A stretch of DNA of 64,000 bases from Streptomyces sp. CC53 (GTDB lineage: Bacteria > Actinomycetota > Actinomycetes > Streptomycetales > Streptomycetaceae). The stretch covers positions 1 through 64,000 of the forward strand of contig NZ_MKXB01000151.1 in the NCBI RefSeq assembly GCF_001865245.1, read 5' to 3'. Below, one piece after another: positions 34,226-43,429 of the stretch; position 1 is the first letter of the stretch; each line of letters starts with the position of its first letter. A program made the translations under genes and the position numbers. The notes beneath the pieces are model-generated. The model saw nothing but the letters and a program-made list of their open reading frames with translations. It did no database searches and was not told the origin of the DNA.

Positions 34226-34694
34226 GCTGTCCCCCTCGGGCTTACGAGCGTGGTTCTCGGAAGGTCCGGGTGCGCTTCCGGGTCCCTCCGCCGTTCCTCC
34301 CGGACCGCCCGGGCGTGCCCGGGTATCCGGCGCGTCGGGGCCGCCCGCGTGCGGCCCCGCACGTGGGGCCGGGGCCCCTCTCGGGTCCCCGCGACCCCGT
34401 GCCGACGCGTCCGCGGACCGCGAAAGGTGGATCCGCCGCACCGCTGCGCGCCTCACCGCAGGATCACCCGGGGACGACCCGGCCGACCCTTGACCGCCTC
34501 GCCACCACGACCGGCGGACCGGTCGGTGGAAAGGCCGGTGACCGGTGCGGGGCAAGGCTGGTTCGCCCCGCCCGCCCGGTTCACGGCGTTCGGGCCCGCC
34601 GACCGGGCCCCGAACCGGGTGATCCATCCAGCTCGGGACATCGTCCGGAAGGCCGTTCGACGACGCGCACTGCGGGCCGCGTCGGCCGACCGCC
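34226..34694 (-). other. spacer between bldG and the anti-sigma gene
   Basis: 469 bp without a supported gene. A hairpin at 34352-34371 (CGGCCCC / GGGGCCG, 6-nt loop) could be a partial terminator. That would fit the mono- and bicistronic bldG transcripts reported in S. coelicolor. No U-tract follows, so its role is tentative. Confidence 0.4.
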
Positions 34695-35048
34695 TCAGTC
34701 GGTGGCCGCGACCGCCTCGTCGACGGTCGTGTGAATCGGGAACACCTTGGTCAGGCCCGTGATCCGGAAGATCTTGAGGATGCGCTCCTGGTTGCAGACC
34801 AGTCGGAGCGAACCCTCATGGGCACGTACGCGCTTCAGACCGCCCACGAGCACGCCGAGGCCGGTCGAGTCCAGGAAATCCACACCCTCCATGTCGACGA
34901 CCAGGTGGTAGCTGCCGTCATTCACCAGCTCGACCAACTGCTCGCGCAGCTTGGGCGCGGTATACACATCAATCTCGCCACCGACCTCGACGACCGTGCG
35001 GTCGCCACCCGGGCCGGACACAGTGCGAGTCGACAGGGACAGGTCCAC
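34695..35048 (-). CDS. bldG: anti-sigma factor antagonist BldG
   Basis: 117 residues, one STAS domain. BldG is required for aerial growth and antibiotic production in Streptomyces and acts by phosphorylation-controlled binding to anti-sigma factors. The phosphorylated Ser is in [13 protein letters not shown], here Ser61. It corresponds to Ser57 of S. coelicolor BldG because four residues (SGPG) follow STRTV near the N-terminus, where the S. coelicolor protein, as I recall it, runs straight on. The rest ([20 protein letters not shown]) is nearly invariant in the genus. ATG at 35048 has GGAGGAT just upstream. Followed by its partner anti-sigma gene. Confidence 0.97.
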   Translation of the reverse strand: MDLSLSTRTVSGPGGDRTVVEVGGEIDVYTAPKLREQLVELVNDGSYHLVVDMEGVDFLDSTGLGVLVGGLKRVRAHEGSLRLVCNQERILKIFRITGLTKVFPIHTTVDEAVAATD

Positions 35049-35127
35049 GGATCCTCCAGCACCTTGCTATCGAGCGGCCGCCCCCCGGGTCTCCCCGACG
35101 GAGCCTGGGGACGGATCGCCAGCCGCC

Positions 35128-37596
35128 ATGGCATTCAATCACTTACCAGCAGCCATGCACGACGCCTTGGGAGCATTGTCCGTCATGCCGGTGACACACT
35201 CGGTGCCGATGGCAAGGAATCACCGCCCCCGTCACCCCGCCCAGAGCGGGGTGAGCAGCCCCTCCCCCGGCACGGTGCTCGACCGGCTCACCGCAGGGGC
35301 AAACCGGGCTGCGCGCATCACTCATACGGAGCACCTGCCCCCCAGAGCGGGTCGGCATGCCCTCTGGCCCGATCGCATCCGCCCAGAAGTGATCAACGCC
35401 ATTCACCAGGCGGGGATCGACCATCCGTGGGCACACCAGGCAGCCGCCGCCGAGCACGCCCTGGACGGCGAGTCGGTGGTCATCGCCACCGGCACGGCGT
35501 CCGGCAAGTCCCTCGCCTACCTCGCGCCCGTGCTGTCCACGCTCCTGGACGGCTCCGAAGCGCCCAACGGCCGCGGCACCACAGCGCTGTACCTCGCCCC
35601 GACCAAGGCGCTCGCGGCCGACCAGCGGCGCGCCGTGGCGGCCCTCGCGTCACCTCTCGGCACCCGCGTCCGCCCGGCCGTGTACGACGGCGACACGCCC
35701 GTCGAGGAACGGGAGTGGGTCCGCCAGTACGGCAACTACGTCCTCACCAACCCCGACATGCTCCACCGGGGCATACTGCCCTCACACGCCCGCTGGTCCT
35801 CCTTCCTGCGCGCACTGCGCTTCGTGGTCATCGACGAGTGCCACACCTACCGCGGCGTCTTCGGCTCGCACGTCGCCCAGGTCCTGCGCCGACTGCGCCG
35901 ACTGTGCGCCCGCTACGGCTCCGCGCCGGTCTTCCTGCTCGCCTCCGCCACCGCCGCCGAACCGTCCGCCGCCGCGGGACGCCTCACCGGAGTGCCCGTG
36001 CACGAGGTGGCCGACGACGCCTCGCCCCGCGGCGAGCTGCTGTTCGCCCTGTGGGAGCCGCCACTGACCGAACTGCACGGAGAACACGGCGCTCCGGTGC
36101 GCCGCACAGCGACCGCCGAGACCGCCGACCTGCTCACCGACCTGACGGTGCAGGGGGTGCGCTCCGTGGCCTTCGTGCGCTCCCGGCGCGGCGCCGAGCT
36201 GATCTCGGTCATCGCCCAGGAACGCCTGGCCGAAGTCGACCGCTCGCTGGCGCGCCGCGTCGCGGCCTACCGGGGCGGCTACCTGCCCGAGGAGCGCCGC
36301 GCCCTGGAGCAGGCCCTCCACTCCGGTGAACTGCTCGGCATGGCGGCGACCACCGCCCTGGAGCTCGGCATCGACGTCTCGGGCCTCGACGCGGTCGTGA
36401 TCGCCGGGTATCCCGGCACCCGCGCCTCGCTGTGGCAGCAGGCCGGCCGCGCCGGACGGGCCGGGCAAGGCGCCCTCGCGATCCTCGTCGCCCGCGACGA
36501 CCCCCTGGACACCTACCTCGTCCACCACCCCGAGGCACTCTTCCGGCAGCCCGTGGAATCGACGGTGCTGGACCCCGACAACCCGTACGTCCTCGCCCCA
36601 CACCTGTGCGCGGCAGCCGCCGAACTGCCCCTGACCGAAGCGGACCTGGCCCTGTTCGGCCCGGCCGCGCCCGGTCTGCTGCCGCAGCTGGAGGCAGCCG
36701 GCCTGCTGCGGAAACGCTCCTCCGGCTGGTACTGGACCCGCCGTCAGCGCGCCGCCGACCTGGCGGACATCCGCGGCGGGGGCGGCAGCCCCGTACGGGT
36801 CGTGGAGGCCGCCACGGGACGGCTGCTGGGCACCGTGGACGCGTCGGCCGCGCACACATCCGTCCACGAAGGCGCCGTGCACCTCCACCAGGGCCGCACC
36901 TACCTCGTGCGAGACCTGGACCTGAAGGACTCCGTCGCACTGGTCGAGGAGGCCAGTCCGCCGTACTCGACCACCGCCCGGGACACCACCTCCATCTCCG
37001 TCCTCGAAACCGAGACCGCGATCCCCTGGGGAGACGGCCGGCTCTGCTACGGCTCCGTCGAAGTCACCAACCAGGTCGTCTCCTTCCTTCGCCGCCGCCT
37101 CATCACTGGGGAGGTGCTGGGTGAGACCAAGCTGGACCTGCCACCCCGCACGCTGCGCACCCGCGCCGTGTGGTGGACGGTCACCGAGGACCAGCTCGAC
37201 GCCGCCCGGGTCAACCCGGAGCAGTTGGGCGGCGCCCTGCACGCCGCCGAACACGCCTCCATCGGCCTCCTGCCGCTCTTCGCCACCTGCGACCGTTGGG
37301 ACATCGGCGGGGTGTCGGTGCCGCTCCACCCCGACACACTGCTGCCGACGGTGTTCGTGTACGACGGCCACCCCGGCGGCGCCGGCTTCGCTGAGCGGGC
37401 CTTCCACACGGCGCGGTCGTGGCTGACGGCCACCCGGGAGGCCATCGCGTCCTGCGAGTGCGAGGCCGGCTGCCCTTCCTGTATCCAGTCCCCGAAGTGC
37501 GGCAACGGCAACGATCCTCTGCACAAGCGCGGCGCCGTACGCCTCCTCACGGAGCTGCTGCGGGGCGCCCCACAGTCACCCGAAGGCTCTTCCTAG
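35128..37596 (+). CDS. MrfA/YprA-like DEAD/DEAH-box DNA helicase with DUF1998
   Basis: SF2 helicase, 822 residues. Walker A TGTASGKS (121-128), motif Ia LAPTKALAADQ, DECH box VVIDECHTYRG, motif III LASATAAEP, and motif VI QQAGRAGRAGQGA. The C-terminal DUF1998/MZB domain has four Cys, CECEAGCPSCIQSPKC, that bind metal in B. subtilis MrfA, a mitomycin-lesion repair helicase. DNA repair is therefore likely. ATG at 35128 is chosen for fit to homologues; ATG at 35188 is possible. It is divergent from bldG, with 79 bp between starts. Its 3' end overlaps the convergent TadE-like gene by 21 bp. This helicase beside tad genes is a conserved actinobacterial arrangement. Confidence 0.93.
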   Translation: MAFNHLPAAMHDALGALSVMPVTHSVPMARNHRPRHPAQSGVSSPSPGTVLDRLTAGANRAARITHTEHLPPRAGRHALWPDRIRPEVINAIHQAGIDHPWAHQAAAAEHALDGESVVIATGTASGKSLAYLAPVLSTLLDGSEAPNGRGTTALYLAPTKALAADQRRAVAALASPLGTRVRPAVYDGDTPVEEREWVRQYGNYVLTNPDMLHRGILPSHARWSSFLRALRFVVIDECHTYRGVFGSHVAQVLRRLRRLCARYGSAPVFLLASATAAEPSAAAGRLTGVPVHEVADDASPRGELLFALWEPPLTELHGEHGAPVRRTATAETADLLTDLTVQGVRSVAFVRSRRGAELISVIAQERLAEVDRSLARRVAAYRGGYLPEERRALEQALHSGELLGMAATTALELGIDVSGLDAVVIAGYPGTRASLWQQAGRAGRAGQGALAILVARDDPLDTYLVHHPEALFRQPVESTVLDPDNPYVLAPHLCAAAAELPLTEADLALFGPAAPGLLPQLEAAGLLRKRSSGWYWTRRQRAADLADIRGGGGSPVRVVEAATGRLLGTVDASAAHTSVHEGAVHLHQGRTYLVRDLDLKDSVALVEEASPPYSTTARDTTSISVLETETAIPWGDGRLCYGSVEVTNQVVSFLRRRLITGEVLGETKLDLPPRTLRTRAVWWTVTEDQLDAARVNPEQLGGALHAAEHASIGLLPLFATCDRWDIGGVSVPLHPDTLLPTVFVYDGHPGGAGFAERAFHTARSWLTATREAIASCECEAGCPSCIQSPKCGNGNDPLHKRGAVRLLTELLRGAPQSPEGSS

Positions 37597-38397
37597 GCAG
37601 CGCCCGCAGCCCTGAGGACCGGGCACCGGGGCCGCGGAGCCGGTGCCGCCGGACGGGGTGTCCGGACGACGTGGTGGGGCGCCTTTCACCCGGGTGAGGT
37701 GTCCGGGGCACGCGGCCCGGCGCCGGCCCCACCGGACGCGTGTCCAGGACACGGGCGGGGCGTTGCGGTTCCTGCCGGACGCCGTCGCCGACACAGGCGG
37801 GGCGGTGCCGCCCCCGCCGTCGGACGCCGTAGCCGAGGCAGGTGGCCTGCTGCCGGCCCCGCCGGACGCCGTACCTGGGCCACGTGGCCCGGTGCCGCCC
37901 TGGCCAGACGCCGTGCCTGGGTCAGGCAGGGCGGCGCAGTCCCCAGCCTCGGGGGGCGCGCGCCCGCCGGTCCGAGGCCGGATGTCCTGCACATTCGGGC
38001 CTGTCGGAGCCCGCGCTGCCGGAACGGGAACCGCCTGTGCCTCCGGATCCGCAGGGCCCGCCCTCGCCCTGACGTCGGCCGTGCAGGGGCCGAAACGGGC
38101 CCGGGCCGTCACGTCCGCGACCTCGCCGTGGACGGTGCACCGGACCAGCTCCGTGCGCTGAGCCTCGGCGACGCGGGCAGCCGCCGCGCAGGCGGCAGCC
38201 GGGCCGCGCAGCACCGTGTCGGCCGCGGCGAGCGCGGCCAGGTCCGCCGCGCCGCCCGCCTGGTGCCGGGCCGCCACGGCCTGCCCGAGAGCGAGGACCG
38301 CGGCGAAGACGAAGCACAGCGTCCCCGTGACCATCGTGGCCCACACCGTCGCCGAGCCCCCGTCACCTGTGGGCTTCCCCCGCGGCCAGGCGATCAC
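37576..38397 (-). CDS. TadE-like protein of the helicase/secretion neighbourhood, with 14-residue tandem repeats
   Basis: 273 residues, about twice the family norm. Residues 1-140 match the TadE-like group found near DECH helicases (TIGR03816): GDGGSATVWATMVTGTLCFV (pilin-like N-terminus, one membrane helix), DLAALAAADTVLRGP and RARFGPCTADV. The rest is an extension built of about seven degenerate 14-residue repeats of the type PGTASGQGGTGPRG or SATASGRNRNAPPV. The DNA repeat unit is 42 bp, about 37665-37965. It may be a minor pseudopilin or secreted component. GTG at 38397 overlaps the upstream tadE stop (GTGA). The gene runs 21 bp into the convergent helicase end. Confidence 0.8.
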   Translation of the reverse strand: MIAWPRGKPTGDGGSATVWATMVTGTLCFVFAAVLALGQAVAARHQAGGAADLAALAAADTVLRGPAAACAAAARVAEAQRTELVRCTVHGEVADVTARARFGPCTADVRARAGPADPEAQAVPVPAARAPTGPNVQDIRPRTGGRAPPEAGDCAALPDPGTASGQGGTGPRGPGTASGGAGSRPPASATASDGGGGTAPPVSATASGRNRNAPPVSWTRVRWGRRRAACPGHLTRVKGAPPRRPDTPSGGTGSAAPVPGPQGCGRCLGRAFG

Positions 38398-38873
38398 AGC
38401 GCCTCCACCGGTTCGGATCCCACCGCGTCCTCGGCGAGGGCGGCCGCCTCGGCGGTCAGTGTCAACGTCCAGGCGGCGGGTCCGGGGGCAGGAGCCTCGA
38501 CGCGGACCCGCCAGAGCTCCCCGTCCCTCCGTACGGCCACCCGCGCGCCCTGCGGTGCGGCCGCCCGCGCGGTGGCCACGACCGAGGTCGCCGCCTCGGA
38601 CCTCGCTGCCGCCCGTGCACCCGCACGGGCGGCGTCCACGCACTGGATGTGGGCGGCCGCGGCGGCCAGCCCCCACAGGAGCGCCAGCGCGAACGCCATC
38701 AACGCAGGCACGCTCACCGCCGCCTCCGCCGTCACGGACCCGCGGTCGGCCGGTCCCCGCGGCCGGGGGGCCGCGCCGCGTGCCCGTGGCAGGAGCACCG
38801 GCGCTGGCTTCCCCGGCCTCCGTGCCCGCCCGCAGCGGCTCCCGTCCCCGTCTCCGCCGTCAGAACGGCGCAT
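38394..38873 (-). CDS. TadE-family pseudopilin-like protein
   Basis: 159 residues. A basic 40-residue leader (RARRPGKPAPVLLPRARGAA) precedes GSVTAEAAVSVPALMAFALA. This is the TadE signature: Gly, then a Glu at about position +5 and a hydrophobic helix. It continues HIQCVDAARAGARAAARSE. TadE proteins are minor pseudopilins of the tad pilus/secretion machine. ATG at 38873 has GGGAGGGC upstream and lies 14 nt inside the end of the DUF4244 gene. Four-nt overlap with the next gene. The long basic leader is unusual for a prepilin and may be part of its processing signal. Confidence 0.88.
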   Translation of the reverse strand: MRRSDGGDGDGSRCGRARRPGKPAPVLLPRARGAAPRPRGPADRGSVTAEAAVSVPALMAFALALLWGLAAAAAHIQCVDAARAGARAAARSEAATSVVATARAAAPQGARVAVRRDGELWRVRVEAPAPGPAAWTLTLTAEAAALAEDAVGSEPVEAL

Positions 38874-39072
38874 CGAGTGCCCTCCCGATGACGGCCTGCA
38901 CCCCGGAGGACACGGCGTCGCTCGTGACGACCTTGTACAGGACCGCTGCGAAGGCGCATGCAGCGATCGTGCCCATGGCGTACTCGGCGGTGTTCATGCC
39001 CGCATCACGGCGGGCGGCCGTCCGCATCGCCTCCCAGGCGGTCCCGGTCCAGTTCCTCACGCACCGCCACAT
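38860..39072 (-). CDS. DUF4244 pilin-like small membrane protein
   Basis: 70 residues, starting MWRCVRNWTGTAWEAMRTAA. The conserved part is RRDAGMNTAEYAMGTIAACA, a pilin-like motif with Glu after the Gly/Thr/Ala turn and a membrane helix (IAACAFAAVLYKVV). This is the DUF4244 family in actinobacterial tad clusters, and it is the best candidate for the major Flp-type pilin here. ATG at 39072 has GAGGAGG upstream. It lies 80 nt after tadC and overlaps tadE by 14 nt. No prepilin peptidase gene is in the window. Confidence 0.9.
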   Translation of the reverse strand: MWRCVRNWTGTAWEAMRTAARRDAGMNTAEYAMGTIAACAFAAVLYKVVTSDAVSSGVQAVIGRALDAPF

Positions 39073-39152
39073 GGCGGCCTCCTCTTCTCGTACGGTTGCG
39101 TTCGTGTCGTCCGTGTACATGCCGTCCGTGTGCGTGCCGTCAGGTCCGCCGC

Positions 39153-39923
39153 TCACAGGAGCCGGGCCGCCAGTCCGATGACGACGGGCGCCACGCCCAC
39201 GGCCAGGAAGGCCGGAAGGAAGCAGAGCCCGACGGGCGCGGTGATCAGCACCTGGGCGCGCTGGGCCCGCGCTGCTGCGGCTCTCGCCCCGTCGGCCCGC
39301 AGTCCGGCTGCCAGCCGTGCGACGGGGACCGCGGCCGGGGCTCCTGACGCGGAGGCCCGTTCGAGGCAGCGGGCCAGCGGCTGCGCCCCCGGCACCTCGC
39401 CGAGCCGGCCCCATGCCTCTGCCGGGTCCCCGCCCAGGGCCAGTTCCGCCGCCGTCCACCTCAGCCGCCCGCCGACCGGGCCCCCCAAGGACCCGCCCAC
39501 CGCCTCGGCTGCCTCGCGGGGTCCGGCTCCTGCGGACAGGCACGCCGCCAGGAGGTCGGCTGCGAGCGGCAGCCCCTCGGCCGCACCGCCCCCCGCGGAG
39601 CCGGGGCGGGGGAGCCGCCGCCATCTGCCCAGGCCATAGCCCGCGGCGGCCCCGACCGCCCATCCGACAGGCCACCCGACCATCGCCCAGCCCAGGAGCG
39701 CGCCCGCCACCGCGGGCACCCACCGGCGGGTGCCCGCCGGCAGAGCGGGCAGAGCCGGCAGCTTCCGGCCGCGCTGGGGGCCCGCCCGGTCGGCGGCGGT
39801 GCGTCCTCCAAGGCGCGACCGTGCACGGTTTCTCCGTCGCGTCTCGCCCAGTGCCCGAACGGCCCACACCGCCGCCGTACACACGGCCGCTGTCCACAGG
39901 CCGTGGAAAAGGTCGCCACTCAA
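39153..39923 (-). CDS. tadC: TadC-like type II secretion F-domain membrane protein
   Basis: 256 residues. One N-terminal and several later hydrophobic segments (VPAVAGALLGWAMVGWPVGW; ITAPVGLCFLPAFLAVGVAP) surround a T2SSF domain (ADLLAACLSAGAGPREAAEA to ARAQRAQVLI). It forms, with TadB, the inner-membrane platform on which the TadA ATPase drives pilin assembly. ATG at 39923 overlaps the tadB stop (ATGA). An Arg-rich cytoplasmic loop (ETRRRNRARSRLGG) follows the first helix. Confidence 0.9.
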   Translation of the reverse strand: MSGDLFHGLWTAAVCTAAVWAVRALGETRRRNRARSRLGGRTAADRAGPQRGRKLPALPALPAGTRRWVPAVAGALLGWAMVGWPVGWAVGAAAGYGLGRWRRLPRPGSAGGGAAEGLPLAADLLAACLSAGAGPREAAEAVGGSLGGPVGGRLRWTAAELALGGDPAEAWGRLGEVPGAQPLARCLERASASGAPAAVPVARLAAGLRADGARAAAARAQRAQVLITAPVGLCFLPAFLAVGVAPVVIGLAARLL

Positions 39924-40792
39924 GGCCCCTCACCCGCCCGTACGATCCGACCGGCCCACCAGAGCCCCACGGCCTCCAGAGCCCCTCCGAGCAGCAGGCA
40001 GGCGAGGCCGGCGGGCGTGTGGAGGAGTACCCGCAGCGGCTCTGCACCCAAAGCCGCCCCCATGACGAGACCGACCAGCGGCAGCACCGCCAGAAGCACG
40101 ACGGTCGTCCACGAACCCGACAGGTGGGCGCGCAGCCGCTCCCGCTGATCGCGCCGGTCACGCAGCGCCGACTCCACCCGGTCGAGCCCGGTGGCCAGTC
40201 CCGCGCCACCGTCCACAGCCACCTGCCAGCAAGCGGCCAGCCCTGCCAGCCCTTCGGCGCCGTCCGCACGCGCCGCCACACGGAGCGCCTCGGCCACATC
40301 CCCACCGAAGCGCGCGGCAGCCAGCACAGCGGCTTCGTCAGCGCCCAGCGCTCCCGTGGCGTCCACCGCGAACCGAAGTGCCTGGCCGGGCTGGGAACCG
40401 GCACGAAGCTCCGCCGCGACCACCCCGCACAGGTCGATCACCGCTTCCTCCCGCCGGACGCGGTCCCGTCGCCGTGCCCTCGCCCGCAGCTGCCGGCCCA
40501 CCAGGGGAACCGCGACCACCCCGGCGACGAGCGGCAGCGGCGACTCACCCAGTACGGCGAGCACCAGCGCCGCGGCCAGACACAACCACTCGGGCCGGGC
40601 ACGCGCCCGCAGCCTCGGGCCGAGCGCGGGCCATCGCCTGACCGCCCCACGCCACCGCGTCCGGCCCCGCGCCGCCACGGACACGCCTCCCCCGGGCAGC
40701 ACGAGGTGCCGCCGATGTGCGCTGCCGCCCGCGCAGAACCAGGCCGCTGCGCCCGCACAAAGCGCTGCCGCGTACCACGGCTGCCCGGTCAC
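39920..40792 (-). CDS. tadB: TadB-like type II secretion F-domain membrane protein
   Basis: 290 residues. Hydrophobic N-terminus (PWYAAALCAGAAAWFCAGG), Arg-rich loop, a second membrane pair (LCLAAALVLAVLGESPLPLV), then a T2SSF domain (VIDLCGVVAAELRAGSQPGQ to RERLRAHLSG) and two C-terminal helices. It is the platform partner of TadC. GTG at 40792 overlaps the tadA stop (GTGA); an in-frame GTG one codon upstream is the alternative. Every junction from ssd to tadC in this operon is a 4-nt overlap, so expression should be tightly coupled. Confidence 0.9.
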   Translation of the reverse strand: MTGQPWYAAALCAGAAAWFCAGGSAHRRHLVLPGGGVSVAARGRTRWRGAVRRWPALGPRLRARARPEWLCLAAALVLAVLGESPLPLVAGVVAVPLVGRQLRARARRRDRVRREEAVIDLCGVVAAELRAGSQPGQALRFAVDATGALGADEAAVLAAARFGGDVAEALRVAARADGAEGLAGLAACWQVAVDGGAGLATGLDRVESALRDRRDQRERLRAHLSGSWTTVVLLAVLPLVGLVMGAALGAEPLRVLLHTPAGLACLLLGGALEAVGLWWAGRIVRAGEGP

Positions 40793-41940
40793 CACGGCGC
40801 ACCCCCGAGGAGGTCGCGCAGACGTTCCCAGCCGGCCTCCCGGACGAAGCCCCGGGGTGCCCAGCACAGCGCGGGCACCGTGGCCACAAGGCCGTCGCCG
40901 CGCCGCTCCAGGACGTGGACTTCGGACACCCGGCGCACCCCGTGGGGACCCCGCACCATGTGCAGCACGGCGGTGAGACCTGCTGCGAGCTGGCTGTGCA
41001 GGGCCGCCCGGTCGAGACCCGCCGCCGTTCCGAGGGCCTCCAGCCGGGCGGGCACGTCGGCCGCGGTGTTGGCGTGCACGGTCCCGCAGCCGCCTTCGTG
41101 GCCCGTGTTGAGCGCGGCCAGAAGTTCGGTTACTTCGAGGCCCCTCACCTCTCCGACGACGAGCCGGTCCGGGCGCATCCGCAGCGCCTGGCACACCAGG
41201 TCCCGCAGGGTGACGCGGCCCGCGCCCTCCTGGTTCGGGGGGCGGGCTTCGAGCCGTACCACGTGAGGGTGGTCCGGCCGCAGTTCTGCCGAATCCTCCG
41301 CGAGGACGATCCGCTCCCGCGGCCCCACAAGGCCCAGGAGGCTCGACAGCAAGGTCGTCTTGCCTGAGCCGGTCCCACCACTCACCAGGTACGACACCCG
41401 CGCTTCGACGAGTGCACGCAGGATGCGGTCGCCGCCGGGTGGCACAGTGCCCGCCGCGGTGAGTTCGTCGAGGGAGAAGGCCCGGGGCCGTACGACGCGC
41501 AGCGACAGGCAGGTGCAGCCGACGGCCACCGGGGGCAGCACCGCGTGCATGCGCGTGCCGTCCGGGAGCCGGGCATCGGCCCAGGGCCGGGCGTCGTCCA
41601 GCCGCCGTCCCGCCACCGCGGCGAGCCGCTGGGCAAGGCGGCGTACGGCGGCCGCGTCCGGAAACGTGACAGCGGACAGCTCCAGGCCGTCACCCCGGTC
41701 GACCCAGACCCGATCGGGGGCCGACACGAGGACATCTGTCACCGCGGGGTCGGCCAGGAGGGGCTCCAGCGGGCCGGCCCCCACGAGCTCGCCCCGCAGT
41801 TGCCGGGTGACGCCCAGGACCTGGGCATCGCCGAGCAGCCTGCCCTGCGCCCGCAAGGCCGCGGCAACCCCCGCAGGGGTGGGCTCCGTGCCGCTCTCCG
41901 CCAAGGTCTGCCGTACTGCTTCGAGGAGCGCGGCGGTCAT
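40789..41940 (-). CDS. tadA: TadA/CpaF-family secretion ATPase
   Basis: 383 residues. Powers the tad assembly machine in the cytoplasm. N-terminal domain with PLLADPAVTDVLVSAPDRVW and the Arg-rich RRLAQRLAAVAGRRLDDARP. Walker A GGTGSGKT (188-195), Asp box IVLAEDSAELRPD, Walker B LVVGEVRG and His box GCGTVHAN are all intact. The protein ends soon after the motor domain. ATG at 41940 overlaps the ssd stop. The family works as a hexamer with TadB/TadC. Confidence 0.96.
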   Translation of the reverse strand: MTAALLEAVRQTLAESGTEPTPAGVAAALRAQGRLLGDAQVLGVTRQLRGELVGAGPLEPLLADPAVTDVLVSAPDRVWVDRGDGLELSAVTFPDAAAVRRLAQRLAAVAGRRLDDARPWADARLPDGTRMHAVLPPVAVGCTCLSLRVVRPRAFSLDELTAAGTVPPGGDRILRALVEARVSYLVSGGTGSGKTTLLSSLLGLVGPRERIVLAEDSAELRPDHPHVVRLEARPPNQEGAGRVTLRDLVCQALRMRPDRLVVGEVRGLEVTELLAALNTGHEGGCGTVHANTAADVPARLEALGTAAGLDRAALHSQLAAGLTAVLHMVRGPHGVRRVSEVHVLERRGDGLVATVPALCWAPRGFVREAGWERLRDLLGGAPW

Positions 41941-43040
41941 GAGGCACCGCTCCCGACGAGGGCACGCTGCCAGAAGGCGGCACAGAACCGCCCGAGCGGG
42001 CCGGAGGCCGCGCCTCCCGGCGGCAGGCCCTCGTCCAGTGCGACCGGCAGACGAGGTTCCTCAGGCACTTCGCCGGCGAGCGGCAGCCCGAGCACGTGGG
42101 CCATCCACTCGGGGTCGACGCCTGCCGTGTAGGGGCCTCGGGTGAGGAGGCGCAGGTCCCCCAGCACCATGGCCGCGGTCTCGGCAACGCGCCGGGCGGC
42201 CGCGACGGCTCTGAGCTCGCCGGGCACCACGAGCAGCCCCAAGTCCATCTGGGCCAGCGCTTCGACGGTGGCGTCATCGGTGCGCCGAGGCAGGTCGACG
42301 ACCACGATGCCGCCGCGTCGTCGGGCCGCCGCGAGCACGGAGCGGACTGCTTCGGGGGGCAACGCCACCGACTGCCCGCGGTCCCAGCTCAGGAGGCGCA
42401 CACCGTGCAGCAGAGGCAGTGACTCCTCAAGAGCCGTACCGGCGACACGGCCTGTGGAGGCGGCGAGATCCGGCCATCTCATCCCGTCCGCCTGCTCGCC
42501 GCCCAGAAGGACGTCGAGGCCCCCGCCGAGCGGATCGGCGTCCACCAGAACCGTTCGCCGGCTGGTCCGTGCCGCTCCGACGGCCAGGGCGCAGGCGAGC
42601 GTCGACGCGCCTGCCCCACCGCGTCCGCCGAGCACTCCCACGGTCAGGGCCTGCCTCCCGACGCCTTCGGCCACGTCCGCGATCCGGTCGACGAGCCGGG
42701 TTTCCGCGTCGGGCAGGCACAGCACGTCCTCGGCGCCGATCTCGACGGCGCGCCGCCAGACGTCCGGATCATCCTGGTCCCTGCCGATGAGCAGGATTCC
42801 GCGCCTGCGGGCGACATCGCGGCAGCGCACCGCGGCGTCGGCGCCGACCAGAACCAGCGGCGCCGCGTCCCAGGCCGCTCTCCCGCACGGGGGAGCGGGA
42901 TGGACGTCGGGGTGCGCGCCGGCGGCCGCGCACAGTCTGAGCAGGTCGTCGAGGAGTACCGGGTCGTCGCTCACGATCAGCGGTGCGGGCCGCTGCCCTT
43001 CCGCAGTCGGTGTCCGCCCGGTGGTGATGGGTGCCACCAC
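41937..43040 (-). CDS. CpaE/Ssd-like septum-site-determining protein
   Basis: 367 residues, MinD/ParA superfamily. The first 120 residues are a receiver-like domain (APLIVSDDPVLLDDLLRLCA; LVLVGADAAV). The ATPase part has a deviant Walker A GGRGGAGAST, without the signature Lys at the usual place but with one of the Gly-rich turns, then VLVDADPLGGGLDVLL and IVVVDLPRRTD. It matches the helicase/secretion-neighbourhood CpaE-like family (TIGR03815), which includes M. tuberculosis Ssd (Rv3660c), a septation regulator. It probably positions the tad machine. GTG at 43040 follows GGGGGCGG. It heads the tad operon; the 6C RNA lies 390 nt upstream on the same strand. Confidence 0.9.
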   Translation of the reverse strand: MVAPITTGRTPTAEGQRPAPLIVSDDPVLLDDLLRLCAAAGAHPDVHPAPPCGRAAWDAAPLVLVGADAAVRCRDVARRRGILLIGRDQDDPDVWRRAVEIGAEDVLCLPDAETRLVDRIADVAEGVGRQALTVGVLGGRGGAGASTLACALAVGAARTSRRTVLVDADPLGGGLDVLLGGEQADGMRWPDLAASTGRVAGTALEESLPLLHGVRLLSWDRGQSVALPPEAVRSVLAAARRRGGIVVVDLPRRTDDATVEALAQMDLGLLVVPGELRAVAAARRVAETAAMVLGDLRLLTRGPYTAGVDPEWMAHVLGLPLAGEVPEEPRLPVALDEGLPPGGAASGPLGRFCAAFWQRALVGSGAS

Positions 43041-43429
43041 GGGTCCGCCCCCTTTCTTCCGCCCGCCGTGCCTTCCGCGTACGCGTTGTAAGCGGGCGGA
43101 CACGGCTCGTCCACGAGTCATTCGGCGCGCGTTCGCGCCACCTCCACCCGTCCGGGCCGCGTCGGGAGATCTGCGTTTCCGGCGCCGCGGTCCGGCCGTT
43201 CGGAATCACGGTGGCGGGGTTCCGGAAATCGAGTGGATCTTGGTCAGAAACTGTGGACAACCGCCCGCTTGTGAATATCCCGCTCACCCATACCGGCGAC
43301 TTCCACTACGCAGCCTTTCAGCTACGCTGAGTAATGAATCGCGGGAGGGGTCACCACCCGCGCCTCCACAGGGGGAAGGGGTGGCGATGCGCGCATCAAG
43401 CCGCCTGGGCCAGCGGAAACGCGTCCGGA

